Positions 33,431 to 45,024 of a stretch of DNA of 64,000 nucleotides are shown here, piece by piece. Position numbers and translations under genes: made by a program. Numbering within the stretch: the first letter of the stretch is position 1; each line of letters starts with the position of its first letter. The DNA comes from Papio anubis (lineage: Eukaryota > Chordata > Mammalia > Primates > Cercopithecidae), in contig NC_044996.1 in assembly GCF_008728515.1 (NCBI RefSeq), positions 99,083,287 to 99,147,286 of the forward strand, read 5' to 3'. The notes beneath the pieces were generated by a model. The model ran no database searches. It was not told where the DNA came from and worked only from the letters and a program-made list of their open reading frames with translations.

Positions 33431-33724
33431 TTATTATTATTATTTTTAAATGAGGTCTCACTCTGTTGCCCGGGCTAGAGTGCAGTGGCTCACTGTAGCC
33501 TCTACCTCACAGGCTCAAATGATCCTCCTACCTTAGCCTCCTGAGTAGCTGGAATTACAGGCATGTGCCACCATGCCTGCCTAATTTTTATTTTTATTTT
33601 TCTGTAGAGATGGGGGGTCTCACTATGTTGCCTAGGTTGGTCTTGAACTCTTGGTGTTAAGCAATCCTCCCACCTCAGCCTCCCAAAGTGCTGATGTTAC
33701 AGTAATGAGCCACTGTTCCTGGGC
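33431..33724 (-). mobile_element. AluJ: AluJ-like, minus strand
   Basis: Antisense Alu with many old-type changes (gaggtctcactctgttgccc, agtgcagtggctcactgtag, ggtctcactatgttgcctag). A (TAT)n run leads into it. Confidence 0.85.
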
Positions 33725-33941
33725 AGTACAGTCATTTTTAGGAGGGTGACCCTTGGGTGAGTTTTGAGATTTGAACTTTAACTTGTTTCTCAGCCTTTTC
33801 AGCCTTAAAGTGGAAGGAGAAGGGCCTCACATAAAGATGGGAAACCATTTGCCCTTTGAGTGCTTAAAGCTCAGGTGAAGAGGCAGTTAATATATTACAC
33901 ATCTCTAGCATTTCTAAATGTACAAAACTCAACCATGCTCC

Positions 33942-33987
33942 GTCTATCTGTCCATCCATCCAACCATCCACCCATCTATCCATCCAG
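33942..33987. repeat. (CCAT)n-type simple repeat
   Basis: Imperfect tandem ccat/ccatc/ctat units, read directly. Confidence 0.85.
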
Positions 33988-34029
33988 GTATTCAGTCACT
34001 CAAATGACATTCACCAGAGTCCCACTATT

Positions 34030-34336
34030 TTTTTTTATTTTATTTTTTTTTGAGACGGAGGCTTGCTCTGTCGCCCAGGCTGGAGTGCAGTGGCACGATC
34101 TCGGCTCACTGCAAGCTCCGCCTCCCGGGTTCACGCCATTCTCCTGCCTCAGCCTCCCGAGTACCTGGGACTACAGGCGCCTGCAACCACGCCCGGTTAA
34201 TTTATTTGTATATTTTTTTAGTAAAGACGGGGTTTCACCGTGTTAGCCAGGATGGTCTTGATCTCCTGACCTCGTGATACACCCGACTTGGCCTCCCAAA
34301 GTGTTGGGATTACAGGCGTGAGCCACCACGCCCAGC
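34030..34336 (-). mobile_element. AluY: AluY, minus strand
   Basis: Antisense Alu with gcaagctccgcctcccgggt (AluY type). 16-bp duplication ccagagtcccactatt at 34014-34029 and 34337-34352. Confidence 0.95.
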
Positions 34337-34719
34337 CCAGAGTCCCACTATTAACCAGGCATGTAGAAGATTATTATTATGTTTTTGGTGAGTCACAGTA
34401 TAAATAAATCTGTATTTGTTTTTTATAGTTTTATTATTTTATCCCACATACAATCATTCCCAAATTATTTATATATATTTTTACTGATACATAATATTTG
34501 TACATATTTATGGGGCACATGTGATATTTTGTTACATGCATAGAATGTACAAATGATCAAATCAGGGTATTTAGGGCATCTACTATCTCAAGTATTTATC
34601 ATTTCTATGTGCTGGGAACATTTGAAATCCTCCCTATATTATGTATATTTTGAAATATACAATGCATTGTTAACTATAGTCACCCTACTCTGCTACTGAA
34701 CATAGAACTTAGCCCTTCT

Positions 34720-35733
34720 CTGCACGTTATGCACATGTACCCTAGAACGCAAAGTATAATAATTAAAAAAAAAAAAAAGGTTTCCTTAGTCATAAAAATA
34801 CAAGTCTTAAAGCACAAGCTCAAGAGAATGTAATTTTTAAAACATTGCCTTGTTTTCTTATAATCCACTCTAATACACTTTACCTAAGAAACTAAAAGCC
34901 AGTATTTAATTTATGGGTTTATAAGTATATTATCAGGGGAATGTAGCCATAAAATCCCCCCAAATAGGCTACCTGCTGAGGTCTGAACAATTAACTATCT
35001 CATATGGTACAAAAACTTATTAAAGCCTCTTATTTGATTGTTCTGGATACATATTGATGTTTTCCTGAGAATCAGTGCCAGATTCTCTTTGGGAAAGTAT
35101 TTCAAAATAGAATTTACTATTAACAAATTACCAATTAAATGTGACTTAATATTTTCATTTTGACTCATACATTAACAAAGAACCAGAATGAATACACATC
35201 TACTCTGAGGCCCAGAATAAATTCAAATCTGAGGTAAGGGTATTGCAAACTCTGGAAAGAAGTTGAGTGTCATGATGGAGAAATAAAATGCTCTTTGTTT
35301 AAAAATGCCAAGATAGCATATAGTTAAATGAATTTGAAATAGCATTCTAAAGCTTAATATTTAAAGGAGTAGAAAATCAGGTCAATAGTTTGAATTTAGG
35401 CAGTGGAAATATTGGAAAATAACCTATTTTCACTTCAAGGATGCAAAGGAGATTGAAAACTTTGCAATTTTGTGCCAGGACATTACCATCAAAGAGTGTC
35501 ACAATTTTATATTTTGGTTTAGCAACGGTAATATGATTTCAACACTTTTGTCTTCAAATTATAAAGAACAATTTCAAGGAACCTTAATGAAAATGTCAAA
35601 TTCCTTTCAAAGGTGAAAATGGATGAGAATTTATTTTTTTGTTTGGGCATCTTTCCCATGTTCACATCAGTTAGACATGTTAGTTATAAAAAATGAAATA
35701 AAAAGCACAATTTTCCCCTTTAAAAAAAAAAAA
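34720..35733 (+). mobile_element. L1PA: 5'-truncated L1PA with ~0.94 kb 3' transduction
   Basis: A perfect 16-bp duplication agaacttagcccttct (34704-34719 and 35734-35749) bounds the insert. It begins with only ~45 bp of L1PA 3' end (gcacatgtaccctagaac, 34731-34748) and a first A-run (34765-34778). Non-L1 sequence follows (about 34779-35721). AATAAA lies at 35697-35702, and a second A-run starts at 35722, 20 bp later. This is the layout of L1 read-through transcription that uses a downstream polyadenylation site, followed by retrotransposition. The duplicated target is antisense L1 sequence. The transduced part shows no long frame. Its parental locus would be elsewhere in the genome. Confidence 0.93.
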
Positions 35734-36228
35734 AGAACTTAGCCCTTCTATCTAACTGTATGTTTGTATCCATTAACCAACCTCTCTTCATTTCCCACCC
35801 CAGCCCCCACACCCTTCCCAGGCTCTGATATCTATCATTCTACTATCTCTCTCCATGAAATCAACTTTTTTACTCCCACAATATGAGTGAGAGCATACAA
35901 TATTTGTCTTTCTGTGCTTGGTTTATTTCACTTAACATAATGATCTCCAGTTCCATCCATGTTGCTGCAAATGACATGATTTCATTATTTTTATGACTGA
36001 ATAGTATGCAATTGTGTATCTGTGCAACATTTTCTTTAATCATCCATTGACATGTACTTAGGTTGATAGCATATTTTTGCTAGTGTGAATAGTGCTGCAA
36101 TAAACATGGGAGTGCAGGTATCCCTTTGATATACTGATTTCCTTTCCTTTGGATAAACACCCAGTAGTGGGATTGCTGGATCATATGGTAGTTCTATTTT
36201 TAGTTTTTTGAGAAATCTCCATGCTGGG

Positions 36229-36554
36229 TTTTTTGTTTGTTTGTTTGTTTGTTTTTAGACGGAGTCTTGCTCTGTCGCCTAAGCTGGAGTGCAGTGGTGC
36301 GATCTCGGCTCACTGCAACCTCCGCCTCCTGGGTTCAAGCAATTCTCCTGCCTCAGTCTCCTGAGTAGCTGGGATTACAGGCATAGGCCATCATGCCTGG
36401 CTAATTTTTTTTTTTTTTTTTTTTTTTTAGTTTTAGTAGAGACAGGGTTTCCCCATGTTGGACAGGCTGGTCTCAAACTCCTGACCTCAGGTGATCTGCC
36501 TGCCTCGGCCTCCCAAAGTGCTGGGATTACAGGCCTGAGCTACCACACTCAGCC
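36229..36554 (-). mobile_element. Alu: AluS-like, minus strand
   Basis: Antisense Alu with a (GTTT)n tail and an expanded mid T-run (about 36407-36428). Sits in the minus-strand L1 ORF2. Confidence 0.93.
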
Positions 36555-37796
36555 TTCGTGCTGTTTTCTATAGTGGTTGTACTAACATATGTTCTCCTCA
36601 ACAGTGTATGAGTTCCCTTTTCTCTGCATCCTTATTAGCATCTATTATTTTTGTCTTTTTGACAGACATTCTAACTGGGGTAAGATGATATCTAATTGTG
36701 GCTTTGATTTGTATTTCCCTGATGATTAGTAATGTTGAGCCTTTTTTCTTATACCTGTTGGCCATGTATGTCTTCTTCTGAGAAATGTCTATTCATGTCC
36801 TTTGTCCACATTTTAGTGACATTATTATTCTTTTAGTGTTGGATTGTTTGAGTTCCTTGCATATTCTGGATATTAGGTCTGTTGTCAGATAAATAGTTTG
36901 AAAATATTTTCTCCCATTCAACAGATTGTCTCTTTACTCTATTGACTGTGTCCTTTGCTGTGTAGAAGGTTTTTAGTTTTATTTAGTCCCATTTGCCTAT
37001 TTTTGCTTTTGCCTGTGCTTTTGAGGTCTTAGCCATAAAATCTTTGCCTAGACCAATGTCCTGAAATGTTTTCCCTATGTTTCCTTCTAGTAATTTCGTA
37101 ATTTCACATCTTATATTTGTCTTTAATCCATCTTGAGTTGATTTTTGTATATGGTGAGAGATAAGGGTCCAGTTTTCCTGCATCATTTGCTGAAAAGAGT
37201 ATCCTTTCTGCAATGTTTGCTCCTGGTCCCTTTGTTGAAAATCAGTTGTCTATAAATACTTGGATTTATTTCTGAGTTCTCTATTCTGTTTCATTGGTCT
37301 ATGTGTTTGCTTTTATACTACTACCATGCTGTTTGGATTATTATAGCCTTGCACTATATTTTGAAGTCAGGTAATATGATGTTTCCAGATTTGTTCTTTT
37401 TGCTCAGGTTTGCTTTGGCTTTTTGGGGTCTTTTTTGGTTCTATACGAATTTAGGATTTTTTTTCTATTTCTGTGAAAAATGACATTAATATTTTCATAG
37501 GGATTGCATTGAATCTGTAGATTGCTTTGAGAAGTAGTAGAAGGTTCTGAGGGAAAAATGAGTGATGAACTTTTCTTGGCATGTTTTATAGGGAATATTA
37601 TATTATCCTAAGAACAATCTTACAATTCAGGTAGAGAATACCATTCTTTATTCACAGAAATAGAAAAAGGAAGCTCAGAAATGTTCAGCAACTTGTCTCT
37701 GATTTCAGGCAATTCCTAACACATAGTAGATCCTCTGTTAATGTTCATTGAATTGAAATGAGTGAGCACAGGGATATGCTTAAGCTAAGATGTCAG

Positions 37797-37889
37797 AATA
37801 CAAGAATAGGGTAGTGGTAAGAGAGAGGATGGGCTTTGGAGCCAGACTAGGTCTGAACTCCAGACCCACCTTCATCATTGAATAACGTG
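37797..37889 (+). mobile_element. MIR: MIR 5' part, plus strand
   Basis: gtagtggtaagagagaggat, gggctttggagccagactag, then tctgaactccagac: the 5' and core region of MIR, cut off at about 37889. Confidence 0.6.
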
Positions 37890-38165
37890 TATGTTGGTTA
37901 GGGTCCCAGGAGGAAAGAGATGACACACTCAAATTAGGATGATTTCAGGAAGGTTTACTAAAGGAACAATTTATAGAGGTTTGAGAATCTCATGGGATAG
38001 TGCACTAATGGTGTGGCTGTTACTACCCCTGGAGCTGAAAGGATAAAAGGAGAGAGTAGTTATAATCACCCATAGAAGGGCATCTGACATACATGGTGAC
38101 TTTCTTTTGAGGAATGCAGCCAACCTGAGATGACACTGCAGGGAAGAAGCCAGGGAATAAATACT
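37890..38165. repeat. Unassigned interspersed repeat
   Basis: Related to 18868-19280 at its left end (gttggttagggtcccagg, aaggtttactaaaggaac). May be an insertion between two MIR parts. Confidence 0.4.
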
Positions 38166-38372
38166 CCCACCTTATTATTAGGGATAGATTTTGAAGTCAT
38201 ACTGACTTGGTTTTGAAGCCTAGTTCTGTCACTACTTGCTATGTGACCTTAGGCAAATCACTCTGCCTCTCTCTGACCCATTGCTCGCCTGAAACATTGC
38301 CTATCTCATCAAGTTTCAATGAGGATGACATGAGATAATCCATATAAAGAATTTAATAAATATTGATGCTAA
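38166..38372 (+). mobile_element. MIR: MIR, plus strand
   Basis: gttttgaagcctagttctgt, acttgctatgtgaccttagg, caaatcactctgcctctctc, then aatttaataaatattgatgc. Confidence 0.8.
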
Positions 38373-38845
38373 GCCTGTGAACAGATGGCAAAACCTCTGC
38401 CATACCACCAGGGTCTTGGAACAGGCCTTTGACACTGATTTGAAGAAAAAAGCATCTCTGAAACCCTGGATGCAGCCCTTCCTGAATCCCATACAGGACA
38501 GTTCACCAGCTTCTCCCTCAGGGGTACATCAAAGTATGATACTTATCTTGGTATGGGTGGACCAGCCCATTATATAGCTTTCCGAATAGATGAGAACCAA
38601 TTTCAAGGTCCATATTTCTGCAATATCCACCATCAGACCTAATTTGCATATGAGGAAAAAAGGAGGCTGAAAGCATAAATATACAAGGGGCTGCTAATTT
38701 AGGTTTAGACAATATTTGATGATCTTTTCTAACCAGAGAATTTCCTACAATTTCAGCCACACACTAGTTCAATTCAGGTCATCTGAAACATGTCTACTAA
38801 GGAAAAGGAAATTAGAGCAGAAGTGGTCCTTTTCTCTAATACCAG
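38373..38845. other. Unassigned stretch
   Basis: No gene or repeat recognised. Two short overlapping frames on opposite strands (38377-38577, 38518-38760) have no feature that supports coding. Confidence 0.4.
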
Positions 38846-39295
38846 GGTGGCAGCGTGATATGGGGACTGAAGTCAAACAAAACTGGGTTTGAATCCTTAT
38901 TCTGATATATATTAGTTGTGTGAACTTGAAAATGTTACACAACCCTTCTGAATCTCATGCCCTTCTCTGAAAATGAAGATACCGACATATAATCAAGAGC
39001 ATGAGCCTGGACAACAAAGTGAGCCATATTCACAAAAAATTTTTAAAATTAGCCAGGCATGGTAGTGTATGCCTGTAGTTCCAGCTACTTAGGAGCTGAG
39101 ACAGGAGGATTGCCTCAAGGATTGCTTGAGCCTAGGAATTTGAGGCTGCAGTGAGTTGTGATCCCACCACTGCGCTCCAACTGGAGCAACGGAATGAGAT
39201 CCCGTCTCAAAAAAAAAAAAAAAAAAGAAAAAGAAAGAGCATGAATATAGCTTCCTGGCATTTAGTAGACACTCAAAACATTGATCTTATTGTTT
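38846..39295 (+). mobile_element. MIR: MIR, plus strand, split by an Alu
   Basis: aaaactgggtttgaatcctt, gttgtgtgaacttgaaaatg, ctctgaaaatgaagatacc, then, after the Alu, ttcctggcatttagtagaca. Confidence 0.75.
39005..39234 (+). mobile_element. AluJ: 5'-truncated AluJ-like, plus strand
   Basis: Starts inside the left arm (gcctggacaacaaagtgagc), with long A tail. 10-bp duplication aagagcatga at 38995-39004 and 39235-39244. Confidence 0.92.
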
Positions 39296-40064
39296 GAAGC
39301 TTTATAAAGTAGTTATCATTTGAATTTCTTCTATATATGTATGCATTTTTTATGGTCAGCAAAACTGGACTCAAAGAACTTTATTTTTGGCTTTATGAGC
39401 CTTCTTAGGTGAAGAGAACTCTATACAAGCAGTGTCCTTTAATATATTTTACATTTCCTTTGCTAAACAAACACTTTATCATTTTGGATATAAAGCTTTT
39501 TATCTTCCAAATTAAGAGGTGCTGAGGTAAAATGTTCTTTAAAGATTTTATATCTTTTCGTGTATTTGAGTAAACATTAAATAAAGCCAAGATGATGCAA
39601 TTTCTGTATCCAAATAATTTACCATGGGATAACATGGACAGGGTGAATATTAAACAGAGGTACTTCTGTTTTGGGGTTTAATATAGTTTTGTGACCAAAC
39701 AAACAAACACACACTCAGAGAAGGAAATGAAGGTTGGCCCAGACCCAATCACAGATTTATCTCCATGAGTCTAGTAGAGCATTGTCAGGATTGCCACTAT
39801 TCTCTTAAAAAATAGAGGAGGATGGCTTCAAGGGTCTTGAATGGAAGTAAAATGTAGCTACAGCCAAACTATTACTTTTGCTAAAATCATCTCTGGGCTA
39901 CAAGATGTAGGTTGTGCACCTCTGCCATCTCTCTGGTCCTCATCTGTCTCTCTGAAGCTCATCTGTCTGTCTCGAGTTTATGGTATTATCATCTTTACAA
40001 TCCACCCCCAGGTCCTCAGTGACTCACCAGTACTGACCCATTTCTGGCTTGGTTTTCCTATCTG
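39296..40064. other. Unassigned stretch
   Basis: No repeat recognised. The long frame that starts at 39841 gains most of its length from the Alu at 40100-40415 and is not called as a gene. Confidence 0.4.
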
Positions 40065-40490
40065 TAGGTCAGGAATGATAAAATCTACCCTGAGAGTTTG
40101 TTTTTTGTTTGTTTGTTTTGAGACAGAGTCTTGCTCTGTTGCCCAGGCTGGAGTGCAGTGGCACGATCTTGGCTCACTGCAACTCCGCCTCCCAGATTCA
40201 CACAATTCTCCCACTGCAGCCTCCTCAGTAGCTGGGATTACAGGTGCGTGCCACCACACTCAGCTATTTTATTTTATTTTATTTTTTGTATTTTTAGTAG
40301 AGACGGGGTTATACCATGTTGGCCAGGCTGGTCTTGAACTCCTGACCTCAGGTGATCTGCCCACCTCAGCCTCCCAAAGTCCTGGGATTATAGGCGTGAG
40401 CCACCGCCCCCAGCCAAGTTTTTATCATTAAATACAATAACATGTGTAGAGGGCCTGCAAAAGGGCCTGGTCCTCAGCAAACATTAATTC
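40065..40490 (+). mobile_element. MIR: MIR 3' part split by an Alu (probable)
   Basis: gtcaggaatgataaaatcta before the Alu, and cataacatgtgtagag-like text with gggcctggtcctcagcaaac after it, follow the 3' half of MIR. Confidence 0.5.
40100..40415 (-). mobile_element. Alu: AluS-like, minus strand
   Basis: Antisense Alu with a (GTTT)n-type tail and an internal (ATTTT)n run near 40265-40285. Confidence 0.93.
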
Positions 40491-40589
40491 TTACTCTCTG
40501 CAAATATCCTTGACTTTCTAATCTAGCCTATGTGATAGAGTGCTTTATGATGGCCTCTGGCGCAACTGGGTGAGCCAGAGGAAATGACC

Positions 40590-40680
40590 ATTCCTGAGCC
40601 TCAGTTTTCTTATCTACAAAATGAGGATAATAATGATTACTTTGAATGGATATTGTGTGGAAAGCACTTAGCACCAGTAG
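40590..40680 (+). mobile_element. MIR: MIR core, plus strand
   Basis: gagcctcagttttcttatct, acaaaatgaggataataatg, then ggaaagcacttagcacc. Confidence 0.75.
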
Positions 40681-41149
40681 GAGACAGAGCCCTGCCCAAG
40701 AGTTTGATCTGGCCCAATTTCAAAGATTTGGCTGGTCCCTTAGGAGACCTTCAAATCTTCCCTTCCTAACTATGCAATAAAGACAAAGCTCCACATAGTT
40801 TAGGAGCAAACTGTGACACATTTGTAAATCTAGATGGTATAATAGGTATTCAGGTCATGCTTTTCCATGTAGGGTTCATCATTTTAGATTTATAAGGAAT
40901 GCAAATTTCAGAGGATTCTTTTTTTTTTAATAAGGAAAATATTTCTGACATTTGACACAAATAACATTAGTAGCAATCAATATTATACATAGAATATACA
41001 TTATTCCTCTTTTGATAGTTGCAACTATTTTGAAATTTACTTCCCTTTCAAAAAACTATGGATATTTGTTTTCTTTGTTGAGTGTGCATACCAACAGGCT
41101 TTCTCTCCCATCCATCCAAATGTTCAATGTCAATATTTTTTAATTCTTT
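40681..41149. other. Unassigned stretch
   Basis: No gene or repeat recognised; AT-rich. Confidence 0.4.
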
Positions 41150-42380
41150 TGGAAAGAAAAACTCTATTGAGGATTAATTGACATACAACGAAACTACACA
41201 TATTTCAAGTGTGCAATTTGATATATGTATATTCCTGTGAAACCATCACCACATTCAAGATAATGAACACATCCATCACCCCCAGAAGTTTCCCCTTAAC
41301 CCTTTGTTAATCTGTTCCTTCCACATCCCTTGCCTTTTGCATATCCCCAGGCAACCGCTGATCTGCTTTCTATCACTGTAGGTTAGCTTGCATTTTTTTA
41401 GAGTTTTATGTAAATGGAATCATAAAGCATGCACTCTTTGTTCTCTGGCTTCTTTCACCCAGTATAATTATTTTGAGACTCTTCCATATTGCTGCTTGTA
41501 TTGATAGTTTATTCCTTTATATTGCTGAGTAATATTCTATTGAATGACTATACCACAGTTTATTTATTCACATGTTAAAGTAGAATTGAGTTGTTTTTTG
41601 GCTATTACAACGAAAGCTACTTTGAACACTCATTTGCAAATCTTTGTATAGACACGTGCTTTCATTTCTCTTGGGTATGGAATGGAATGGATGACTGGGT
41701 CATATGATAAGCATAATATGGTCAGGGTATGTTTAACTTTTGAAGAACTGCCAAACTGCTTTCCAAAGTGTACCATTTTACGTTTGTACGACCAGTTTAT
41801 GAGAGTTCAAAGTTGTTCCACATCTTTACCAACACTTAGTATGAGTATCTTAAATTTAGGTATTCTAATAAGCATGCGGTGGTATCTCATTGTGGCTTGA
41901 ATTTGCATTTCCCTAGTGATTTTCATTTGTTTATTTGCCTTCCATACATCTTCTTTGGTCTGTTCAAATCCTTTGTTCAAATGTATTGGGATTTTGTTTT
42001 CCTATAATTGGAATTTGAGAGTTCTTTAAATATTTTGGATGTAAGTTCTTTATGAGATGTATCATTTGCAAATACTTCCTCTTAGTCTGTTGCTTCTCTT
42101 TTCATTCACTTAGCATCTTTTAAAGGGCAGTTTTTAATTCTGAGGAAATCCATTTTATTAACATGTTCTTTTGCGGATTGTGCTTCTGGTGTCATGTCTT
42201 ACTTTGCTGAGAGGTTTCACCAGGAAAGGGTGTCGGATTTTTTCAAGTGCTTTTTCTGAATATTGAGATGATCATATTTTTTTAAGTTTGTCGATAAGAT
42301 GAATTATATTTATTGACTTTGGAATGTTAAATGGACTGCATTCTTGGCCTAAGGCCCACTTAGTCATGACATATATTGTA
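41150..42380 (-). mobile_element. L1M: L1M 3' half, minus strand
   Basis: Antisense old L1: attgacatacaacgaaacta, ccatcaccacattcaagata, aaatggaatcataaagcatg, ggtatctcattgtggcttga, tcttctttggtctgttcaaa. A deletion near 42205-42235 joins two distant ORF2 parts. Confidence 0.8.
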
Positions 42381-42384
42381 TTTT

Positions 42385-43360
42385 CCTCTAATTTGGTCTT
42401 GAGATCTTTCTCTGGAGAGTGGCTATACATTCTAGCCCTACCCTAATGGGGCTTCAGGGGAGGTCATTGTGGATGATTACAACATGCCTTCATGGGATAC
42501 TTCCTTATCCTGGCGGATGGCCTAATGCCCAAGTGTCTGACCTGTGACCAGATAGGTGTCCTTCTCACAGGAAACTTATTTATTCTGGCAGGCGCCCTTG
42601 TGGCTCTTGTCTGACCTGTGTCCTGTTTATTCCTACCAAGATAGCCACTTTTTAGGGGAGCCCTGACAGGGAGGAGAGTTAGGTTCAGGTGTGTCATTCA
42701 GGTGAGACACAGGGAAGGTAACTCAACAAAACACATCAAATAACAGAAGCATTTCCTTACTCAAAGATCTATGAGAGAAGAGGAGTGACCTCGAGGGCTG
42801 ATGGAAAGTCTTAGAGAGAGAAAGATAGATAAATGGGGGTCGGGGAGAAAAGAAAGAGGACCTGTGGGACTATGCTTTATTAAGGTCAATGGGTATTATC
42901 CTTTAGCTTTTCCTGTGGGGGTTGTAGATTGGCTAGTTTAAAGAAAACACATGCGGCTGGGCGCGGTCGCTCACGCCTGTAATCCCAGCACTTTGGGAGG
43001 CCGAGACGGGCGGATCACGAGGTCAGGAGACCGAGACCATCCTGGCGAACACGGTGAAACCCCGTCTCTACTGAAAATACAAAAAAATTAGCTGGGCGTG
43101 GTGGCGGGTGCCTATAGTCCCAGCTACTTGGGAGTTTGCTCAGGAGAATGGCTTTTCGAACCCGGAGGCGGTGAGCTTGCAGAGCGGAGATCGCGCCACT
43201 CGCACCGCCTCAAACACATGCGGAGGACGATGCACTGACTCTGTTGTTGACAATTAGGTTGTATTGTGGGCCCAGCAGCCGGATGTGGTTACATCTAGGG
43301 TCTGTGGAATGAGAAACGGCGGGTTTACAGAGAAAGCAAGCAAGCATAAGCAGGAAGGGT
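42385..43360 (-). mobile_element. LTR-like block with internal ~75-bp repeats (unassigned)
   Basis: The minus strand has two related units, each starting caggtcagaca and containing ccgccagga/ctgccagaataa (within about 42490-42640). AATAAA-type signals lie at 42584-42591 and near 42876. An Alu splits it. Composition and internal repeats suggest an ERV LTR, but no termini or family could be fixed, and everything after 43130 may contain sequencing errors. Confidence 0.4.
42955..43211 (+). mobile_element. AluY: AluY with a corrupted 3' part
   Basis: The first ~175 bp are a normal AluY. From about 43130 the text breaks up (gagtttgctcagg, ggcttttcgaacccgg, cttgcagagcgg) and the last part is missing. 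Flanks aaacacatgc (42945-42954 and 43212-43221) mark the insertion. Confidence 0.85.
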
Positions 43361-44790
43361 TAATTTATTTATATTATTATACTGTGGTGCCAGGCAGCAT
43401 GTGCATAACGTAAAAGTTTTGTTGGTATTAAGCGCGTATACTTGTGCCTGTTGTGCTGCACCCATCAACTCCGCCATTTACATCAGGTTAACTCCCACGT
43501 AATCCCTCCCTCCTTTTGATACAGGTAACGCGATGTTCTCCCTGTTCCGCCGATCTCAACTAGTCTCTAACGGCGAAAGGAGAAATTACGCGGTAAGCCG
43601 CTTTCGCTCCGTGATAGTTTGTTAAGAATGATGGATTCCAGCTGCATCCATGTCCCGCCAAAGCACAACCCATCCTTTTGATGGCTGTATAGTATTCCAT
43701 GGTATATATTACATTTTCTTAATCCAATCTGTCACTGATGGACATTTGCTGATTCCAAGTCTTTGCTATTGTGAATAGTGCTGCAATAAACATACGTAGC
43801 ATGTGTCTTTAGAGCAGCATAATTCTATAATCCTTTAGTATATACTCCAGCATGGGATAGTTTTGGCCATATGGTATATCTGCTCAGATCCTGAGGAATC
43901 AGCCATACTGTTTTCCATAATGGTTGAACTAGCTTCATAAATCACCAACAGTGTAAAAGCGTCTTATTTCTCCACATCCTCTCCAGCAATCTTGTTTCCT
44001 GACTTTAATGATCGCCATTCTAATCTCAAGTATATGGTATTCTCATTGTGGTTTTGATTTGCATTTTCCTGACGGCCAGTGATGAGCATTTTTCATGTGT
44101 TTGCCACAAAGAAATGCCCTTCTAAGAAATGTTCATTCATCCTAAAGCCCACCTTTTTTATGTGGGGCTATTTGGTTTTTTCCGTAAAATTTGGTTTGAC
44201 TTTGTGTCCTGGATATTAGCCCTTGTCAGATGAGACGTGTACCCTTTCCCATTCTGTAGGCTGCCTGTTCACTACGTAGCTGTGCAGAAGCTCTTTAGTT
44301 TAATGAGATCCCATTTAATAATTTTGGCTTTTAAGGTCAAGCAGTGCCTTTAGACATGTGTCTTTGCCCATGCCTATGTCCTGATGGTACTACCTAGGTT
44401 TTCCTTCTAGGATTTTATGGTATTAGTCTAACATTTAAGTCTCTAATCCATCTTGAATTAATTTTCGATAAGTATAAGAAAGGATCCAGTTTCCTTAGCT
44501 TTACTATGGCTACAATTTTCCCAGCACCATTTTGCCTAAATAGGAACTTCTCCCATTTCAAGTTTCCCAGGCTCTGTCAAAGATCAGATGGCTGTGATGT
44601 GTGCATGGCTTTGAGGACTCTGTTCTTGTTCCATTGGTCTATATCTCTGTTTTGGGTACCAGTACCCATGCTGTTTGGTTACTGTAGCCTTGTAGTATAG
44701 TTTGAAGTCAGGTAGCGATGCCTCCAGCGAGTTCTTGACTTCAGGGATTGTTCTGAGATACCTTTTTTGGTTCCATATGAACTTTAAATG
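43361..44790 (-). mobile_element. L1PA: L1PA 3' part, minus strand, indel-rich
   Basis: Antisense L1PA order is fully preserved (gtgctgcacccatcaactc, ccatggtatatattac, gtgctgcaataaacatac, cactacgtagctgtgcagaagc, ttggttccatatgaacttta). Small deletions and replacements occur every 10-30 bp. That is out of proportion for this young family, while the large-scale order is intact. Likely sequencing or gap-fill error over a real L1PA. Confidence 0.75.
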
Positions 44791-45024
44791 CCCGTGCCTT
44801 TTCCCACCTGCACAAACCCGCCTGCACACTGAATCTGCACCATCCAAATAGCATGTCATTTCTACTGACAGATCCTCATCCACATATACCCATTTGTTTC
44901 AGTCCTCATTTCCAGTGAGCAGTGGTTTGTGTCTTCCCTTGAAGAGGTCCTTTACATCAGGAAGGGGAAGTTCTAACTAGGCCAAAGGTAACAGGGTACG
45001 ACTGGGTTTCAGATAACTTATGTT
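44791..45024. other. Unassigned stretch
   Basis: No gene or repeat recognised between the L1PA and the next L1M. Confidence 0.4.

Larger units (their letters stand above)
34440..37536 (-). mobile_element. L1: L1 (L1PB/L1MA-like), minus strand, 5'-truncated
   Basis: Antisense 3'UTR (34440-34703, resuming 35750) and ORF2 (to about 37536). Landmarks: gtacatatttatggggcaca, gttaactatagtcaccctac, ctccagttccatccatgttg, tatggttgatagcat, cctttgttgaaaatcag. It ends at ttgctttgagaagtag, so it lacks the 5' half. Interrupted by an L1PA with transduced sequence (34720-35733) and an Alu (36229-36554). Confidence 0.85.

Noticed and set aside
34779..35721. Transduced block as a processed gene copy
   Set aside because: No recognisable coding frame; the L1 3' end and first A-run in front of it favour transduction over pseudogene formation.
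39841..40431. 196-codon open frame, the longest in the window
   Set aside because: About half of it is antisense Alu translation (the familiar FETESCSVAQAGVQW pattern), and the rest has no similarity that I recognise.
43361..44790. A novel, highly divergent L1 family
   Set aside because: Order and spacing match L1PA too well. The differences are mostly small indels that start sharply inside an Alu, which points to data error.
44584..44883. 99-codon frame on the minus strand
   Set aside because: Falls in the indel-rich L1PA, where frames cannot be trusted.
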